Shown here: positions 27,115 to 35,519 of the stretch, piece after piece
How the letters are laid out: each line of letters starts with the position of its first letter
Position numbering within the stretch: the first letter of the stretch is position 1
DNA from: Bacillus sp. NP157
Lineage (GTDB): Bacteria; Pseudomonadota; Gammaproteobacteria; Xanthomonadales; Rhodanobacteraceae
NCBI GenBank assembly: GCA_018889975.1
Contig: CP076546.1
Coordinates: forward strand, 124,001 to 188,000
Direction of reading: 5' to 3'
Length of the DNA stretch: 64,000 bases
Program-made: the position numbers and the translations under genes
The notes under the pieces: generated by a model
The model's input: the letters and a program-made list of their open reading frames with translations, nothing else
Told to the model about the DNA's origin: nothing
Databases searched by the model: none

Positions 27115-28026
27115 ATGCCTCTCCTCGACACCGTCGAAACCTTCACCCGCCTGGCGGGCCACAATCGCGTGGCCATGCTGTTGTTCCGGCTGGGCGACCG
27201 GCAGGCGTTCGGCATCAACGTTTTCAAGGTGCGCGAGGTGTTGCGCCGGCCCCGGCTTGAGCGGATGCCGAGCATGCACGCGCTGGTCTCGGGCAGCTTC
27301 GACTACCGCGGGCAGACCATCCCGGTGATCGACCTGGCCGCCGCCATGGGCTACGCGCCGCTGGCGATGGTGGATACCGCGCACCTGATCGTCACCGAGT
27401 TCAGCCGGACCGTGCAGGGCTTCCTGGTTTCCGACGTCGACCGGATCGTGCACGTCGACGGGGCCAACATGGCCGCCCCGTCGCCCGCACTCGGCTACGG
27501 CGCCCGGGTCAACGCGGTCACCCGGCTGGATGGCGACCTGATGGCCGTGGTCGACGTCGAGCAGGTGCTCGCCTCGATCAACCCGCAGGCCGTGGAAATC
27601 TCCGACAAGGTGCAGCAGGCCGCCCACGTGCAGCAGGGCGGCACCCGCCGCGTGCTGGTGGTCGACGACTCGCTGGTCGCGCGTACCCAGCTGTCCGACC
27701 TGTTCCGCAAGCTCGACCTCGAATGCGTGCTGGCGAAGGACGGCACGGAAGGCCTCGACGTGTTGCGCAGCCTGGCCATGGGCCCGGCCGACGAGCGCGT
27801 CGACCTCGTCGTCTCGGATATCGAAATGCCCTCGATGGACGGTTACGCCCTGACCCGGGCGATCCGCGAGGACGCCCAGCTGCGCCACCTCCGCGTCCTG
27901 CTGCACAGCTCGCTCAGCGGCGTCTTCAACGAAGCCATGGTCGCCCGGGTCGGTGCCGACCGCTTCATCGCCAAGTTCCAGCCCGAAATCCTGGCCACCG
28001 CCGTCCTCGACCTCCTCCCCGCCTAA
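27115..28026 (+). CDS. cheV: Chemotaxis coupling/response protein CheV
   Basis: A 303-aa CheW-REC fusion that couples receptors to CheA and is itself phosphorylated. The CheW-like domain covers residues about 15-160 (FRLGDRQAFGINVFKVREVL, YRGQTIPVIDLAAAMGY). The receiver domain covers about 175-300, with acidic pocket VLVVDDS and phospho-acceptor Asp235 in VVSDIEMPSMDGY. The start at 27115 gives MPLLDTVETFTRLAG, the family N-terminus. It is transcribed rightwards from its own sigma-28 promoter towards flgB. Confidence 0.94.
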   Translation: MPLLDTVETFTRLAGHNRVAMLLFRLGDRQAFGINVFKVREVLRRPRLERMPSMHALVSGSFDYRGQTIPVIDLAAAMGYAPLAMVDTAHLIVTEFSRTVQGFLVSDVDRIVHVDGANMAAPSPALGYGARVNAVTRLDGDLMAVVDVEQVLASINPQAVEISDKVQQAAHVQQGGTRRVLVVDDSLVARTQLSDLFRKLDLECVLAKDGTEGLDVLRSLAMGPADERVDLVVSDIEMPSMDGYALTRAIREDAQLRHLRVLLHSSLSGVFNEAMVARVGADRFIAKFQPEILATAVLDLLPA

Positions 28027-28047
28027 CCCCCGCCACCGCCGCCCCCT

Positions 28048-28070
28048 GTAGGAGCGCGCCCGCGCGCGAC
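28048..28070 (+). repeat. REP-like palindrome after cheV
   Basis: GTAGGAGCGCGCCCGCGCGC then GAC, starting 22 bp after the cheV stop. A C-rich stretch of repeated CGCGACC/CCACCC words follows to about 28140. Confidence 0.83.
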
Positions 28071-28245
28071 CCACCACCCGCGACCCGCCGACCAGCGACG
28101 CGCGACGCGCCCCCACCCGCGACAACCCACCGTCGCCCAGCCAGCCCCCACCCGCGTCAGTATTCCGTCACACCCCCCTAGCCACACCCCCGCAAACCCC
28201 CCACGAACGGCGCCACGGCGCCGTTTCTTGCTACTGCCGAAGCCG

Positions 28246-28261
28246 TGGCACGCGTCTTGCT
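28246..28261 (+). promoter_or_regulatory. Sigma-54 promoter of the flgB operon
   Basis: TGGCACGCGTCTTGCT, an exact match to TGGCACGNNNNTTGCW. Transcription is expected to begin near 28272, about 29 bp before the flgB ATG. Two CGTCA words lie about 80-90 bp upstream. Confidence 0.93.
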
Positions 28262-28300
28262 GATCCCCTCGGGCCAAGAACCCACGAGGGGCCCACGCCC

Positions 28301-28720
28301 ATGATCGACAAACCGGATCCGCTGCTCGGCATGCACCCACAGGCGCTGAACCTGTGGCAGCGCCGTGCGGAAGTCATTTCGTCGAACCTGGCCAATGCGG
28401 ACACGCCGGGCTTCCTCGCCCGCGACGTGGATTTCCGCAAGGCCCTCACCGCCGCCACCGGCGCCCAGGACGGCAACCAGCTGGCCATGGCCGCGACCGA
28501 ATCCGGCCACATCGGCGGCAACCCCACCTATGCCCTGGCCGACGCCGACAAGCTCGCCTACCGCGCCGCCACCCAGCCGTCGATGGACGGCAACACGGTG
28601 GACACGCAGGTCGAGCAGGCCCAGTTCGCCGGCAACGCCATCCACTACCAGGCGTCCCTCAGCTTCATCACCGCGCAGATCAAGATGATGCGCACCGCCA
28701 TCACCGGAGGCAGCTCATGA
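28301..28720 (+). CDS. flgB: Flagellar proximal rod protein FlgB
   Basis: A 139-aa proximal rod subunit of the FlgB family, exported by the flagellar type III system. The N-terminal rod motif LWQRRAEVISSNLANADTPGFLARDVDF is typical, and the C-terminus forms the D0 helix (HYQASLSFITAQIKMMRTAI). It is the first gene of a rod-hook operon running to flgL and overlaps flgC by 4 bp. Confidence 0.96.
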   Translation: MIDKPDPLLGMHPQALNLWQRRAEVISSNLANADTPGFLARDVDFRKALTAATGAQDGNQLAMAATESGHIGGNPTYALADADKLAYRAATQPSMDGNTVDTQVEQAQFAGNAIHYQASLSFITAQIKMMRTAITGGSS

Positions 28721-29130
28721 GCCTGCTCAAGATCTTCGACGTGGCGGGCTCCGGCATGGCCGCGCAGTCGGCCCGTCTCAACACCACCGCCAGCAACATG
28801 GCCAACGCCGACAGCGTGGCCAGCAGCGCGGATGCGGCCTACCACGCCAAGCAGCCAATGTTCTCGGCCGTGCAGCAGATGGTCAACGGACAGATGGAAA
28901 ACCAGGGCGTGCGCGCCATGGGCATCACCGAGAGCCAGGCGCCGATCCAGTCGCGCTACGAGCCCGGCAACCCGATGGCGGACACCGACGGCTACGTCTA
29001 CCAGAGCAACGTCAATCCCGTGGACGAGCTGGTCAACATGATCTCCGCGTCGCGCTCCTACCAGAACAACGTCGAAGTCATGAACAGCGCAAGGCAGCTC
29101 ATGCAGAAGACGCTCGACCTCGGCAAATAA
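28717..29130 (+). CDS. flgC: Flagellar rod protein FlgC
   Basis: A 137-aa proximal rod protein. The N-terminus has LLKIFDVAGSGMAAQSARLNTTASNMANAD, the C-terminus SNVNPVDELVNMISASRSYQNNVEVMN, both canonical D0 segments. The ATG overlaps the flgB stop (ATGA). Length equals the family norm of about 135 aa. Confidence 0.96.
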   Translation: MSLLKIFDVAGSGMAAQSARLNTTASNMANADSVASSADAAYHAKQPMFSAVQQMVNGQMENQGVRAMGITESQAPIQSRYEPGNPMADTDGYVYQSNVNPVDELVNMISASRSYQNNVEVMNSARQLMQKTLDLGK

Positions 29131-29141
29131 GGGCCTTTCCC

Positions 29142-29792
29142 ATGACTACCGTCAGCGGTACCAGCAGCACCAGCACCACCGGCACGTCCACGTCCTCGCA
29201 GCTGCAGTCGCAGACGCTGGACCAGTCGGACTTCCTGAAGCTCATGGTCACCCAGATGACCAACCAGGACCCGACCAAGCCCATGGACGCCAACGACATG
29301 GTCGCCCAGATGGCGCAGTTCTCCCAGGTGGCCGCCACCCAGCAGCTGCAGTCGTCGTTCGACACCCTGTCGACCAACCTCACCGGCGACCAGTTCGTCC
29401 GTGCGGCGTCGCTGGTCGGCAACGACGTGCTGGTGCCTTCGTCGGCCGGCAAGCTCACCGACTCCACGCTGTCCGGCGCCGTCAACGTGCCGACGTCGGG
29501 CACCTACGTGAACGTGCAGATCAAGGACAGCGCCGGCAACGTCGTGCGCACGATCCCGATGGGCCAGCCGGATTCCGGCCTGCAGCAGTTCACCTGGGAC
29601 GGCAAGTCCGACGACGGCACCCAGCTGGCCGACGGCGTTTACCAGATTTCCGCCACCTCCGGCGACACGGCGGCCGACACATTCGTGAAGGGCAAGGTGG
29701 AAGGCGTCGGTTCTTCCGGAACCGACGGTACGTACGTGCAGGTGGCCGGCTACGGCGGCGCCCTGCTTAGCCAGATCGCGCAAATCCTGTAA
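29142..29792 (+). CDS. flgD: Flagellar hook capping/assembly protein FlgD
   Basis: A 216-aa hook scaffold that caps the growing hook and is later removed. The N-terminal export and cap region has LDQSDFLKLMVTQMTNQDPTKPMDANDMVAQMAQF-type sequence (residues about 25-60). The C-terminal FlgD Ig-like/tudor part shows GLQQFTWDGKSDDGTQLADGVYQISA. It is 11 bp after flgC. Confidence 0.96.
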   Translation: MTTVSGTSSTSTTGTSTSSQLQSQTLDQSDFLKLMVTQMTNQDPTKPMDANDMVAQMAQFSQVAATQQLQSSFDTLSTNLTGDQFVRAASLVGNDVLVPSSAGKLTDSTLSGAVNVPTSGTYVNVQIKDSAGNVVRTIPMGQPDSGLQQFTWDGKSDDGTQLADGVYQISATSGDTAADTFVKGKVEGVGSSGTDGTYVQVAGYGGALLSQIAQIL

Positions 29793-29813
29793 TCCCACCG
29801 AGGAATCGCCTCC

Positions 29814-31040
29814 ATGCCTTTCGATATCGCACTCAGCGGCATCAATGCCGCTTCCACGGACCTGGAAGTCACCGCCAACAACATCGCCAACACCAGCACG
29901 GTGGGCTTCAAGGGCTCGCGCGCCGAGTTCTCCCAGGTGTATTCGGTGGCCGGCCAGAACCTTTCCGCCACGGCCGCCGGCAGCGGCGTCCGCGTCACCA
30001 ACATCGCCCAGCAGTTCAGCGACGGCAACACGACGCAGACCGGCAACTCCTACGACATGGCCATCAGCGGCACGGGTTTCTTCACCCTGCGCGACGGTGC
30101 CGGTTACTCATACACCCGCGCCGGTAACTTCCACCCGGACGACAACAACTACGTCGTCAATGCCACCGGCCAGCACCTCCAGGTGTATCCGCCGACCGCG
30201 TCGGGCGGCTACGACATCAGCGCCCTGCAGGACCTGCAGCTGACCTCCGGCTCCGCGCCGGCCAAGGCCAGCGCCAACATCGGCCTGACCGCGAACCTGC
30301 CGGCCAGCGCCGCGGCGCCGACCGGTGGCGCGTTCAATGCCAGCGACGACACCACCTACAACAACATGTCGACGTTCCAGGCCTACGATTCGCTGGGCGC
30401 GGCGCATACCGTCAACGTCTACTACGCGAAGGACGCCGCCGGCTCCAACTCGTGGAACGCCTACATGACCGTGGACGGCACCCAGGTCGGTGGCGCCCAG
30501 CCGGTGACCTTCAGCAGCGGCGGCGCCATCGCCACGCCGGCAAACGGCAAGCTCAATTTCGGCGCGGTGTCGCCGAACCCGGGCGCGCAGCCGCTCAACC
30601 TCAACGTCGACCTGAGCAAGGTCACCCAGTTCGGTGACAGCTTCTCGACCACCGCGGTGAGCAACGACGGTTACGCCGCCGGCAAGTTCTCCGCCATCGA
30701 CGTCTCCAGCGAGGGCGTGGTGTCGGCCAAGTACACCAACGGCGTGTCCGTCCCGCTCGGCCAGGTGGCCCTGGCCACCTTCGCCAACCCGCAGGGCCTG
30801 CGCCAGTTGAACGACACCAACTGGGCCGCCTCGGCGGACTCGGGCCAGCCGATCCGTGGCTCGGCCGGCACCGGCGACATGGGCAGCATCCAGTCCGGCA
30901 CGCTCGAAGCGTCGAACACCGCCGACCTGACCGCCCAGCTGGTGAACATGATCAAGGCGCAGCGCAACTACCAGGCCAACGCCCAGGTCATCTCGACCGA
31001 CAACCAGCTCACCCAGACCATCATCAACATCCGTAACTAA
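29814..31040 (+). CDS. flgE: Flagellar hook protein FlgE
   Basis: A 408-aa hook subunit. N-terminal D0 motif INAASTDLEVTANNIANTSTVGFKGSRAEF; central D1/D2 domains with SYDMAISGTGFFTLRDG and FQAYDSLGAAHTVNVYY; C-terminal SNTADLTAQLVNMIKAQRNYQANAQVI. Length matches the usual 400 or so. It is followed by a strong hairpin (31047-31074), the largest gap within the operon up to that point. Confidence 0.97.
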   Translation: MPFDIALSGINAASTDLEVTANNIANTSTVGFKGSRAEFSQVYSVAGQNLSATAAGSGVRVTNIAQQFSDGNTTQTGNSYDMAISGTGFFTLRDGAGYSYTRAGNFHPDDNNYVVNATGQHLQVYPPTASGGYDISALQDLQLTSGSAPAKASANIGLTANLPASAAAPTGGAFNASDDTTYNNMSTFQAYDSLGAAHTVNVYYAKDAAGSNSWNAYMTVDGTQVGGAQPVTFSSGGAIATPANGKLNFGAVSPNPGAQPLNLNVDLSKVTQFGDSFSTTAVSNDGYAAGKFSAIDVSSEGVVSAKYTNGVSVPLGQVALATFANPQGLRQLNDTNWAASADSGQPIRGSAGTGDMGSIQSGTLEASNTADLTAQLVNMIKAQRNYQANAQVISTDNQLTQTIINIRN

Positions 31041-31046
31041 GCGCCA

Positions 31047-31087
31047 CGGGGCGCGGCCATAGCGCCGCGCCCCGACGCCCGTCGGGG
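31047..31087 (+). promoter_or_regulatory. Two overlapping, mutually exclusive hairpins before flgF
   Basis: Hairpin 1: arms CGGGGCGCGGC (31047-31057) and GCCGCGCCCCG (31064-31074). Hairpin 2: arms CCCCGAC (31070-31076) and GTCGGGG (31081-31087). They share bases 31070-31074, so both cannot form together. Hairpin 2 includes the GGGG of the presumed flgF ribosome site (GGGGAAA, 6 bp before ATG 31096). A translational or 3'-end role is inferred. Confidence 0.7.
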
Positions 31088-31095
31088 AAACCGCC

Positions 31096-31836
31096 ATGGA
31101 TCGTTCCGTATACATCGCCATGACCGGCGCCACGCAGACCATGCGGGCGCAGGCCGAAGTCGCGCACAACCTGGCCAACGCCAACACCACCGGCTTCAAG
31201 GCCGAGCTGTCGGCGTTCCAGAGCGTGCCCGTGCTGGGCGATGGCCTGCAGACGCGCATCAATGGCGTGGCCCAGGGCATGGGTTTCGACGGCACCCAGG
31301 GCAACCAGATGGCCACCGGCAACGACCTCGACGTGGCCGTGGAAGGCAACGGCTGGATCGCGGTGCAGTCGCCCGACGGCAACGAGGGCTACACCCGCGC
31401 CGGCAACCTGCGCATCGACGCCGACGGTCTTTTGACGGACGCGCGCGGGAATGCCGTCATGGGTGGCGGCGGCCCGATCACCATCCCGCAGGCGTCGAGC
31501 GTGAAGATCGGCACCGACGGCACGATTTCCGTCGTACCGCTCGGCCAGGCGCCGAATACGCTCACCACCACCGATCGCATCAAGCTGGTGAACCCCGGCA
31601 ACGACCAGCTGCAGTACGGCAGCGACGGCCTCATGCATACGCGCGACGGCAATCCGGCCGAAGCGGACGCCAATGTCCGCGTGGTCTCCGGGGCCGTGGA
31701 ATCGAGCAACGTCAACCCTTCCGAAGTGCTCGTGAAGATGATTTCGCTCTCCCGCGAATACGAAATGCAGGTCCGATCGATCAAGGCAGCCGACGAAAAC
31801 GAGCAGTCGGCATCGAAATTGCTACAGGTGGGGTAA
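31096..31836 (+). CDS. flgF: Flagellar proximal rod protein FlgF
   Basis: A 246-aa rod subunit of the FlgF/FlgG family. N-terminal YIAMTGATQTMRAQAEVAHNLANANTTGFKAE; central NDLDVAVEGNGWIAVQSPDGNEGYTRAGNL; C-terminal ESSNVNPSEVLVKMISLSREYEMQVR. Its ribosome site lies in the alternative hairpin region described at 31047-31087. Confidence 0.96.
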   Translation: MDRSVYIAMTGATQTMRAQAEVAHNLANANTTGFKAELSAFQSVPVLGDGLQTRINGVAQGMGFDGTQGNQMATGNDLDVAVEGNGWIAVQSPDGNEGYTRAGNLRIDADGLLTDARGNAVMGGGGPITIPQASSVKIGTDGTISVVPLGQAPNTLTTTDRIKLVNPGNDQLQYGSDGLMHTRDGNPAEADANVRVVSGAVESSNVNPSEVLVKMISLSREYEMQVRSIKAADENEQSASKLLQVG

Positions 31837-31845
31837 CCACCGCCG

Positions 31846-31865
31846 CGCGACGCAAAACCGTCGCG
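31846..31865 (+). promoter_or_regulatory. Hairpin between flgF and flgG
   Basis: Perfect 7-bp arms CGCGACG and CGTCGCG with loop CAAAAC, 10 bp after the flgF stop and 33 bp before the flgG ATG. No T-run; more likely a transcript-stability element than a terminator. Confidence 0.5.
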
Positions 31866-31898
31866 GCATAGCAGGCGCCAAGCGCGCAGGAGTCAACG

Positions 31899-32684
31899 AT
31901 GTTCACGTCCCTCTGGATCGCCAAGACCGGCCTCGATGCGCAGCAGACGCGCATGGATGTCGTCTCGAACAACCTGGCCAACACGAACACCACGGGCTTC
32001 AAGCGCGCCCGTGCCGAGTTCGAAGACCTCGCCTACCAGAACCGTGGGCAGGCCGGTGGCCAGACCACCGAACAGACCACCTCGCCCACGGGCCTGATGA
32101 TCGGCACCGGTGTCCGCGTCGTCGGCACCCAGAAGATGTTCGAACAGGGCGGCTCGCAGCAGACCGACAACCCACTGGACGTGCGCATCGACGGCCGCGG
32201 TTTCCTGCAGGTGACCCTGCCCGACGGCACCGTCGGCTACACCCGCGACGGTTCGCTCAAGCGCGACCAGGATGGCCAGCTGGTGACTAACGACGGTTAT
32301 CCGATCGAACCGGCCATCACCATCCCGTCGACGGCCACCGCCGTCACCATCGGTACCGACGGCACGGTGAGCGTCACCACGGCCGGCACGTCGGCGTCGA
32401 CCACGGTGGGCCAGATCCAGCTCGCCGATTTCGTCAATCCCGCGGGCCTGGAGCCGCGCGGCGACAACATGTACCTGGAGACCACCGCCAGCGGCACGCC
32501 GCAGACCGGTACCGCAGGCCTCAATGGCCTTGGCACGCTCCAGCAAAACGCCCTCGAATCGTCGAACGTCAACGTGGTCGAGGAAATGGTGAACATGATC
32601 GAAACCCAGCGCGCCTACGAGATGAACTCGAAGGCCGTGTCGGCGGCCGACCAGATGCTCCAGTTCATCACCCAGAAGACCTGA
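31899..32684 (+). CDS. flgG: Flagellar distal rod protein FlgG
   Basis: A 261-aa distal rod subunit. N-terminal [41 protein letters not shown] includes the FlgG-specific extension; the C-terminal motif is [28 protein letters not shown]. Length is the family standard (about 260 aa). A good AGGAG site precedes the ATG. Confidence 0.97.
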   Translation: MFTSLWIAKTGLDAQQTRMDVVSNNLANTNTTGFKRARAEFEDLAYQNRGQAGGQTTEQTTSPTGLMIGTGVRVVGTQKMFEQGGSQQTDNPLDVRIDGRGFLQVTLPDGTVGYTRDGSLKRDQDGQLVTNDGYPIEPAITIPSTATAVTIGTDGTVSVTTAGTSASTTVGQIQLADFVNPAGLEPRGDNMYLETTASGTPQTGTAGLNGLGTLQQNALESSNVNVVEEMVNMIETQRAYEMNSKAVSAADQMLQFITQKT

Positions 32685-32695
32685 GACCCGTCGTC

Positions 32696-33376
32696 ATGAA
32701 TCGTCGTTTCGCCCGCCTCGTCGTTGCCGCCCTCCCGTTCGCCGCCCTAACCGGTTGCGCGATGGTGCCGCCGACGCCCAAGCCGATGTATGCCGCCACG
32801 CTGCCGGTCGCTCCCGCCGTGCCTGCGCAGGCCACCGGCTCGATCTACGCCGACCAGCAGAACATGGAACTGTTCGCCGACCCGCGCGCGCACCGCGTGG
32901 GCGACATCCTCACCATCACGCTGGTGGAAGCCACCCAGGCCACCAAGAAGGCGGCGACCAGCACCAGCAAGAAGAACGGCAACAACATCACCGCGCCGAC
33001 GCTGCTCGGCCGTGGCCTGAAGATCGGCGGCAACGTCGCCAACAGCAGCCTGGCCAGCAGCAACTCGTTCGATGGCGATGGCTCGTCCAGCCAGAGCAAC
33101 GCGCTGACCGGCGAAATCACCGTCACCGTCGCGCAGCGCCTGAGCAATGGCGCGCTGATCGTGCAGGGCGAGAAGTGGCTCACCATCAACCAGGGCGAAG
33201 AACTGGTCCGCATCTCCGGCATCGTGCGCCCGCAGGACATCGGCAACGACAACATCGTCCTGTCCAGCCGCGTCGCCGATGCGAAGATCGAATACGTCGG
33301 CAAGGGCACCCTGGCCGATTCGAACACGCGTGGCTGGCTGTCGCGCTTCTTCGATTCGAAGTGGATGCCGTTCTGA
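32696..33376 (+). CDS. flgH: Flagellar L-ring lipoprotein FlgH
   Basis: A 226-aa outer-membrane L-ring subunit. The signal peptide ends in lipobox LTGC (Cys21). FlgH motifs: [64 protein letters not shown] and the terminal [17 protein letters not shown] ending. It overlaps flgI by one base. Confidence 0.97.
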   Translation: MNRRFARLVVAALPFAALTGCAMVPPTPKPMYAATLPVAPAVPAQATGSIYADQQNMELFADPRAHRVGDILTITLVEATQATKKAATSTSKKNGNNITAPTLLGRGLKIGGNVANSSLASSNSFDGDGSSSQSNALTGEITVTVAQRLSNGALIVQGEKWLTINQGEELVRISGIVRPQDIGNDNIVLSSRVADAKIEYVGKGTLADSNTRGWLSRFFDSKWMPF

Positions 33377-34503
33377 TGAAGACCTTCGTCGCCCGTTTCC
33401 GCAACGTGGCCCGCGCGGCCGCCGCCGTGCTGGCACTGGCTTCGGTCGTGCCGGCACACGCCGACAAGATCCGCGACCTGGCCCAGGTCGGCGGCGTGCG
33501 CAGCAACCAGCTGGTGGGCTACGGCCTGGTCGTCGGCCTCGATGGCAGCGGCGACCAGACCAGCCAGGCGCCGTTCACCACGCAAAGCCTCGAGAACATG
33601 CTGCAGCAGTTCGGCGTGAACGTGCCGGCGAACGTGCGTCCGCAGCTGAAGAATGCCGCGGCGGTCACCATCACCGCCGAGATCCCGCCGTTCGCCAAGC
33701 CGGGCCAGCGTATCGACGTCACCGTGGCTTCGATCGGCAACGCCAAGAGCATCCGCGGTGGCGAACTGCTGATGTCGCCGCTGAAGGGTGCCGATGGCCA
33801 GGTCTACGCCATCGCGCAGGGCAGCGTCATCGTTGGCGGCGTCAGCGCGCAGGGCAAGAGCGGTTCCAGCGTGCAGGTCAACATCTCCGCCAGCGGTCGC
33901 ATCCCGGGCGGTGCGAGCATCGAGCGCAGCGTCGCCTCGTCCTTCGACAAGGGCGGCGACATCATGCTCAACCTCAACAGCGCCGACTTCATGACGGCCA
34001 ACCGCGTCGCCGAGGCGGTGAACCGCAGCTTCGGCGCGGGCACGGCGAACGCCATCGACTCGGGCTCGATCGCCGTGCGCGCGCCGCTCGATCCGTCCCA
34101 GCGCGTGTCCTGGCTGGCCACGATCCAGTCGCTCGACGTCACCCCGGGCGATGCGCCGGCGCGGGTGATCGTCAACTCGCGCACGGGCACCGTGGTGATC
34201 GGCTCCGACGTGAAGGTCGGCACGGCCGCCGTCGCGCACGGTTCGATCCAGGTCACCATCAGCGAGCAGCCGCAGGTCAGCCAGCCGGGTGCCTTCAGCC
34301 GCGGTCAGACCGCGGTGGTGCCGAGCAGCCAGGTCGCGGTGAGCGAGAACGGTGGCCACATGTTCAAGTTCGGTCCGGGCACCAGCCTGGATTCGATCGT
34401 GCGCGCGGTGAACCAGGTCGGCGCCTCGCCGAGCGACCTCATCTCGATCCTGCAGGCCCTGAAAGAATCCGGCGCGCTGCGCGCCGAGCTGGTGGTGATC
34501 TGA
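33376..34503 (+). CDS. flgI: Flagellar P-ring protein FlgI
   Basis: A 375-aa periplasmic P-ring subunit. Signal peptide about residues 1-29 (ends VVPAHA). Family motifs: [77 protein letters not shown] core and a C-terminal [22 protein letters not shown]. The ATG at 33376 overlaps the last base of the flgH stop. FlgA is its chaperone. Confidence 0.97.
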   Translation: MKTFVARFRNVARAAAAVLALASVVPAHADKIRDLAQVGGVRSNQLVGYGLVVGLDGSGDQTSQAPFTTQSLENMLQQFGVNVPANVRPQLKNAAAVTITAEIPPFAKPGQRIDVTVASIGNAKSIRGGELLMSPLKGADGQVYAIAQGSVIVGGVSAQGKSGSSVQVNISASGRIPGGASIERSVASSFDKGGDIMLNLNSADFMTANRVAEAVNRSFGAGTANAIDSGSIAVRAPLDPSQRVSWLATIQSLDVTPGDAPARVIVNSRTGTVVIGSDVKVGTAAVAHGSIQVTISEQPQVSQPGAFSRGQTAVVPSSQVAVSENGGHMFKFGPGTSLDSIVRAVNQVGASPSDLISILQALKESGALRAELVVI

Positions 34504-34504
34504 C

Positions 34505-35509
34505 ATGGCTACCGCGGTCGACAACCAGCGCCTTGGCACTTACACGGACATGTCCGCGTTTGCCGGCCTGCGTTCGGCCGCGCAGCAGGATTCCAAGTCG
34601 GCACTGCCGGCCGTCGCCAAGCAGTTCGAATCGATCTTTACCCAGATGATGTTGAAGTCCATGCGCGACGCCAGTGCGTCCCTGGGCGGCGACGACCTGA
34701 TGGGTTCCAGCGAAGCCAACCAGTACCGCGACATGCTCGACCACCAGCTCTCGGTCACGCTGTCGCAGGGCAAGGGCATCGGCATCGCCGACATGCTGAT
34801 CCGCCAGCTCGGCGGCGGTGCGTCGACCTCGGCCAGCGATGCCAACAGCAGCCTGTTCGCGGGCGTCGATGGTTCGGCGTCCACCGCGGCATCCGTGTCG
34901 TCGCCGTCCGATGCCAACAGCGGCCTGATGGATTCGCTCGAGCACATGCTGGGTAGCGCGGGCCGTGCCGTGGGGCAGGGTGCCTCCGCCGTCACCAACG
35001 CGGTCGGCTCGATCGACAGCCCGCAGGATTTCGTCGAGAAGTTCGCGCCGCACGCCATCGAAGCGGCGAAGAAGCTCGGGGTCTCCGTGCGTGCGCTACT
35101 GGCCCAGGCCGCGCTCGAGACCGGCTGGGGCAAGCACATGCCGGCCTCGGGCAGCACCAACAGTTTCAACATGTTCGGGATCAAGGCCGGCAGCAGCTGG
35201 GACGGCAAGCGCGTGAACGTGCCGACCCTGGAATACGAAAACGGCGTGGCCGTGCGCAAGAAGGACAGCTTCCGCGCGTACGACTCCCCGTCCGATTCGT
35301 TCAAGGATTACGCCGACATGGTGGCCAGCAGCCCGCGTTATGCGAAGGCCGTGGGCCGCGGCGACGACATCGCGGGGTTCGCCCATGCGCTCACCCAGGG
35401 CGGTTACGCGACCGACCCGAGTTATGCGCAGAAGCTGACCGACATCGCCAACGGTCCCGTGATGAAGCAGGCGCTCGCTGCGCTCAAACAGGTAGCGGCG
35501 GAACTCTAA
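34505..35509 (+). CDS. flgJ: Rod cap and peptidoglycan hydrolase FlgJ
   Basis: A 334-aa bifunctional protein. The N-terminal rod-cap domain (about 30-105) has AVAKQFESIFTQMMLKSMRDA. An Ala/Ser-rich linker follows (105-165). The C-terminal glucosaminidase/muramidase domain (about 175-330) has the catalytic Glu205 in LAQAALETGWGK and NMFGIKAGSSWDG. It opens the peptidoglycan layer for the rod. Confidence 0.96.
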   Translation: MATAVDNQRLGTYTDMSAFAGLRSAAQQDSKSALPAVAKQFESIFTQMMLKSMRDASASLGGDDLMGSSEANQYRDMLDHQLSVTLSQGKGIGIADMLIRQLGGGASTSASDANSSLFAGVDGSASTAASVSSPSDANSGLMDSLEHMLGSAGRAVGQGASAVTNAVGSIDSPQDFVEKFAPHAIEAAKKLGVSVRALLAQAALETGWGKHMPASGSTNSFNMFGIKAGSSWDGKRVNVPTLEYENGVAVRKKDSFRAYDSPSDSFKDYADMVASSPRYAKAVGRGDDIAGFAHALTQGGYATDPSYAQKLTDIANGPVMKQALAALKQVAAEL

Positions 35510-35519
35510 GGAAACGACG

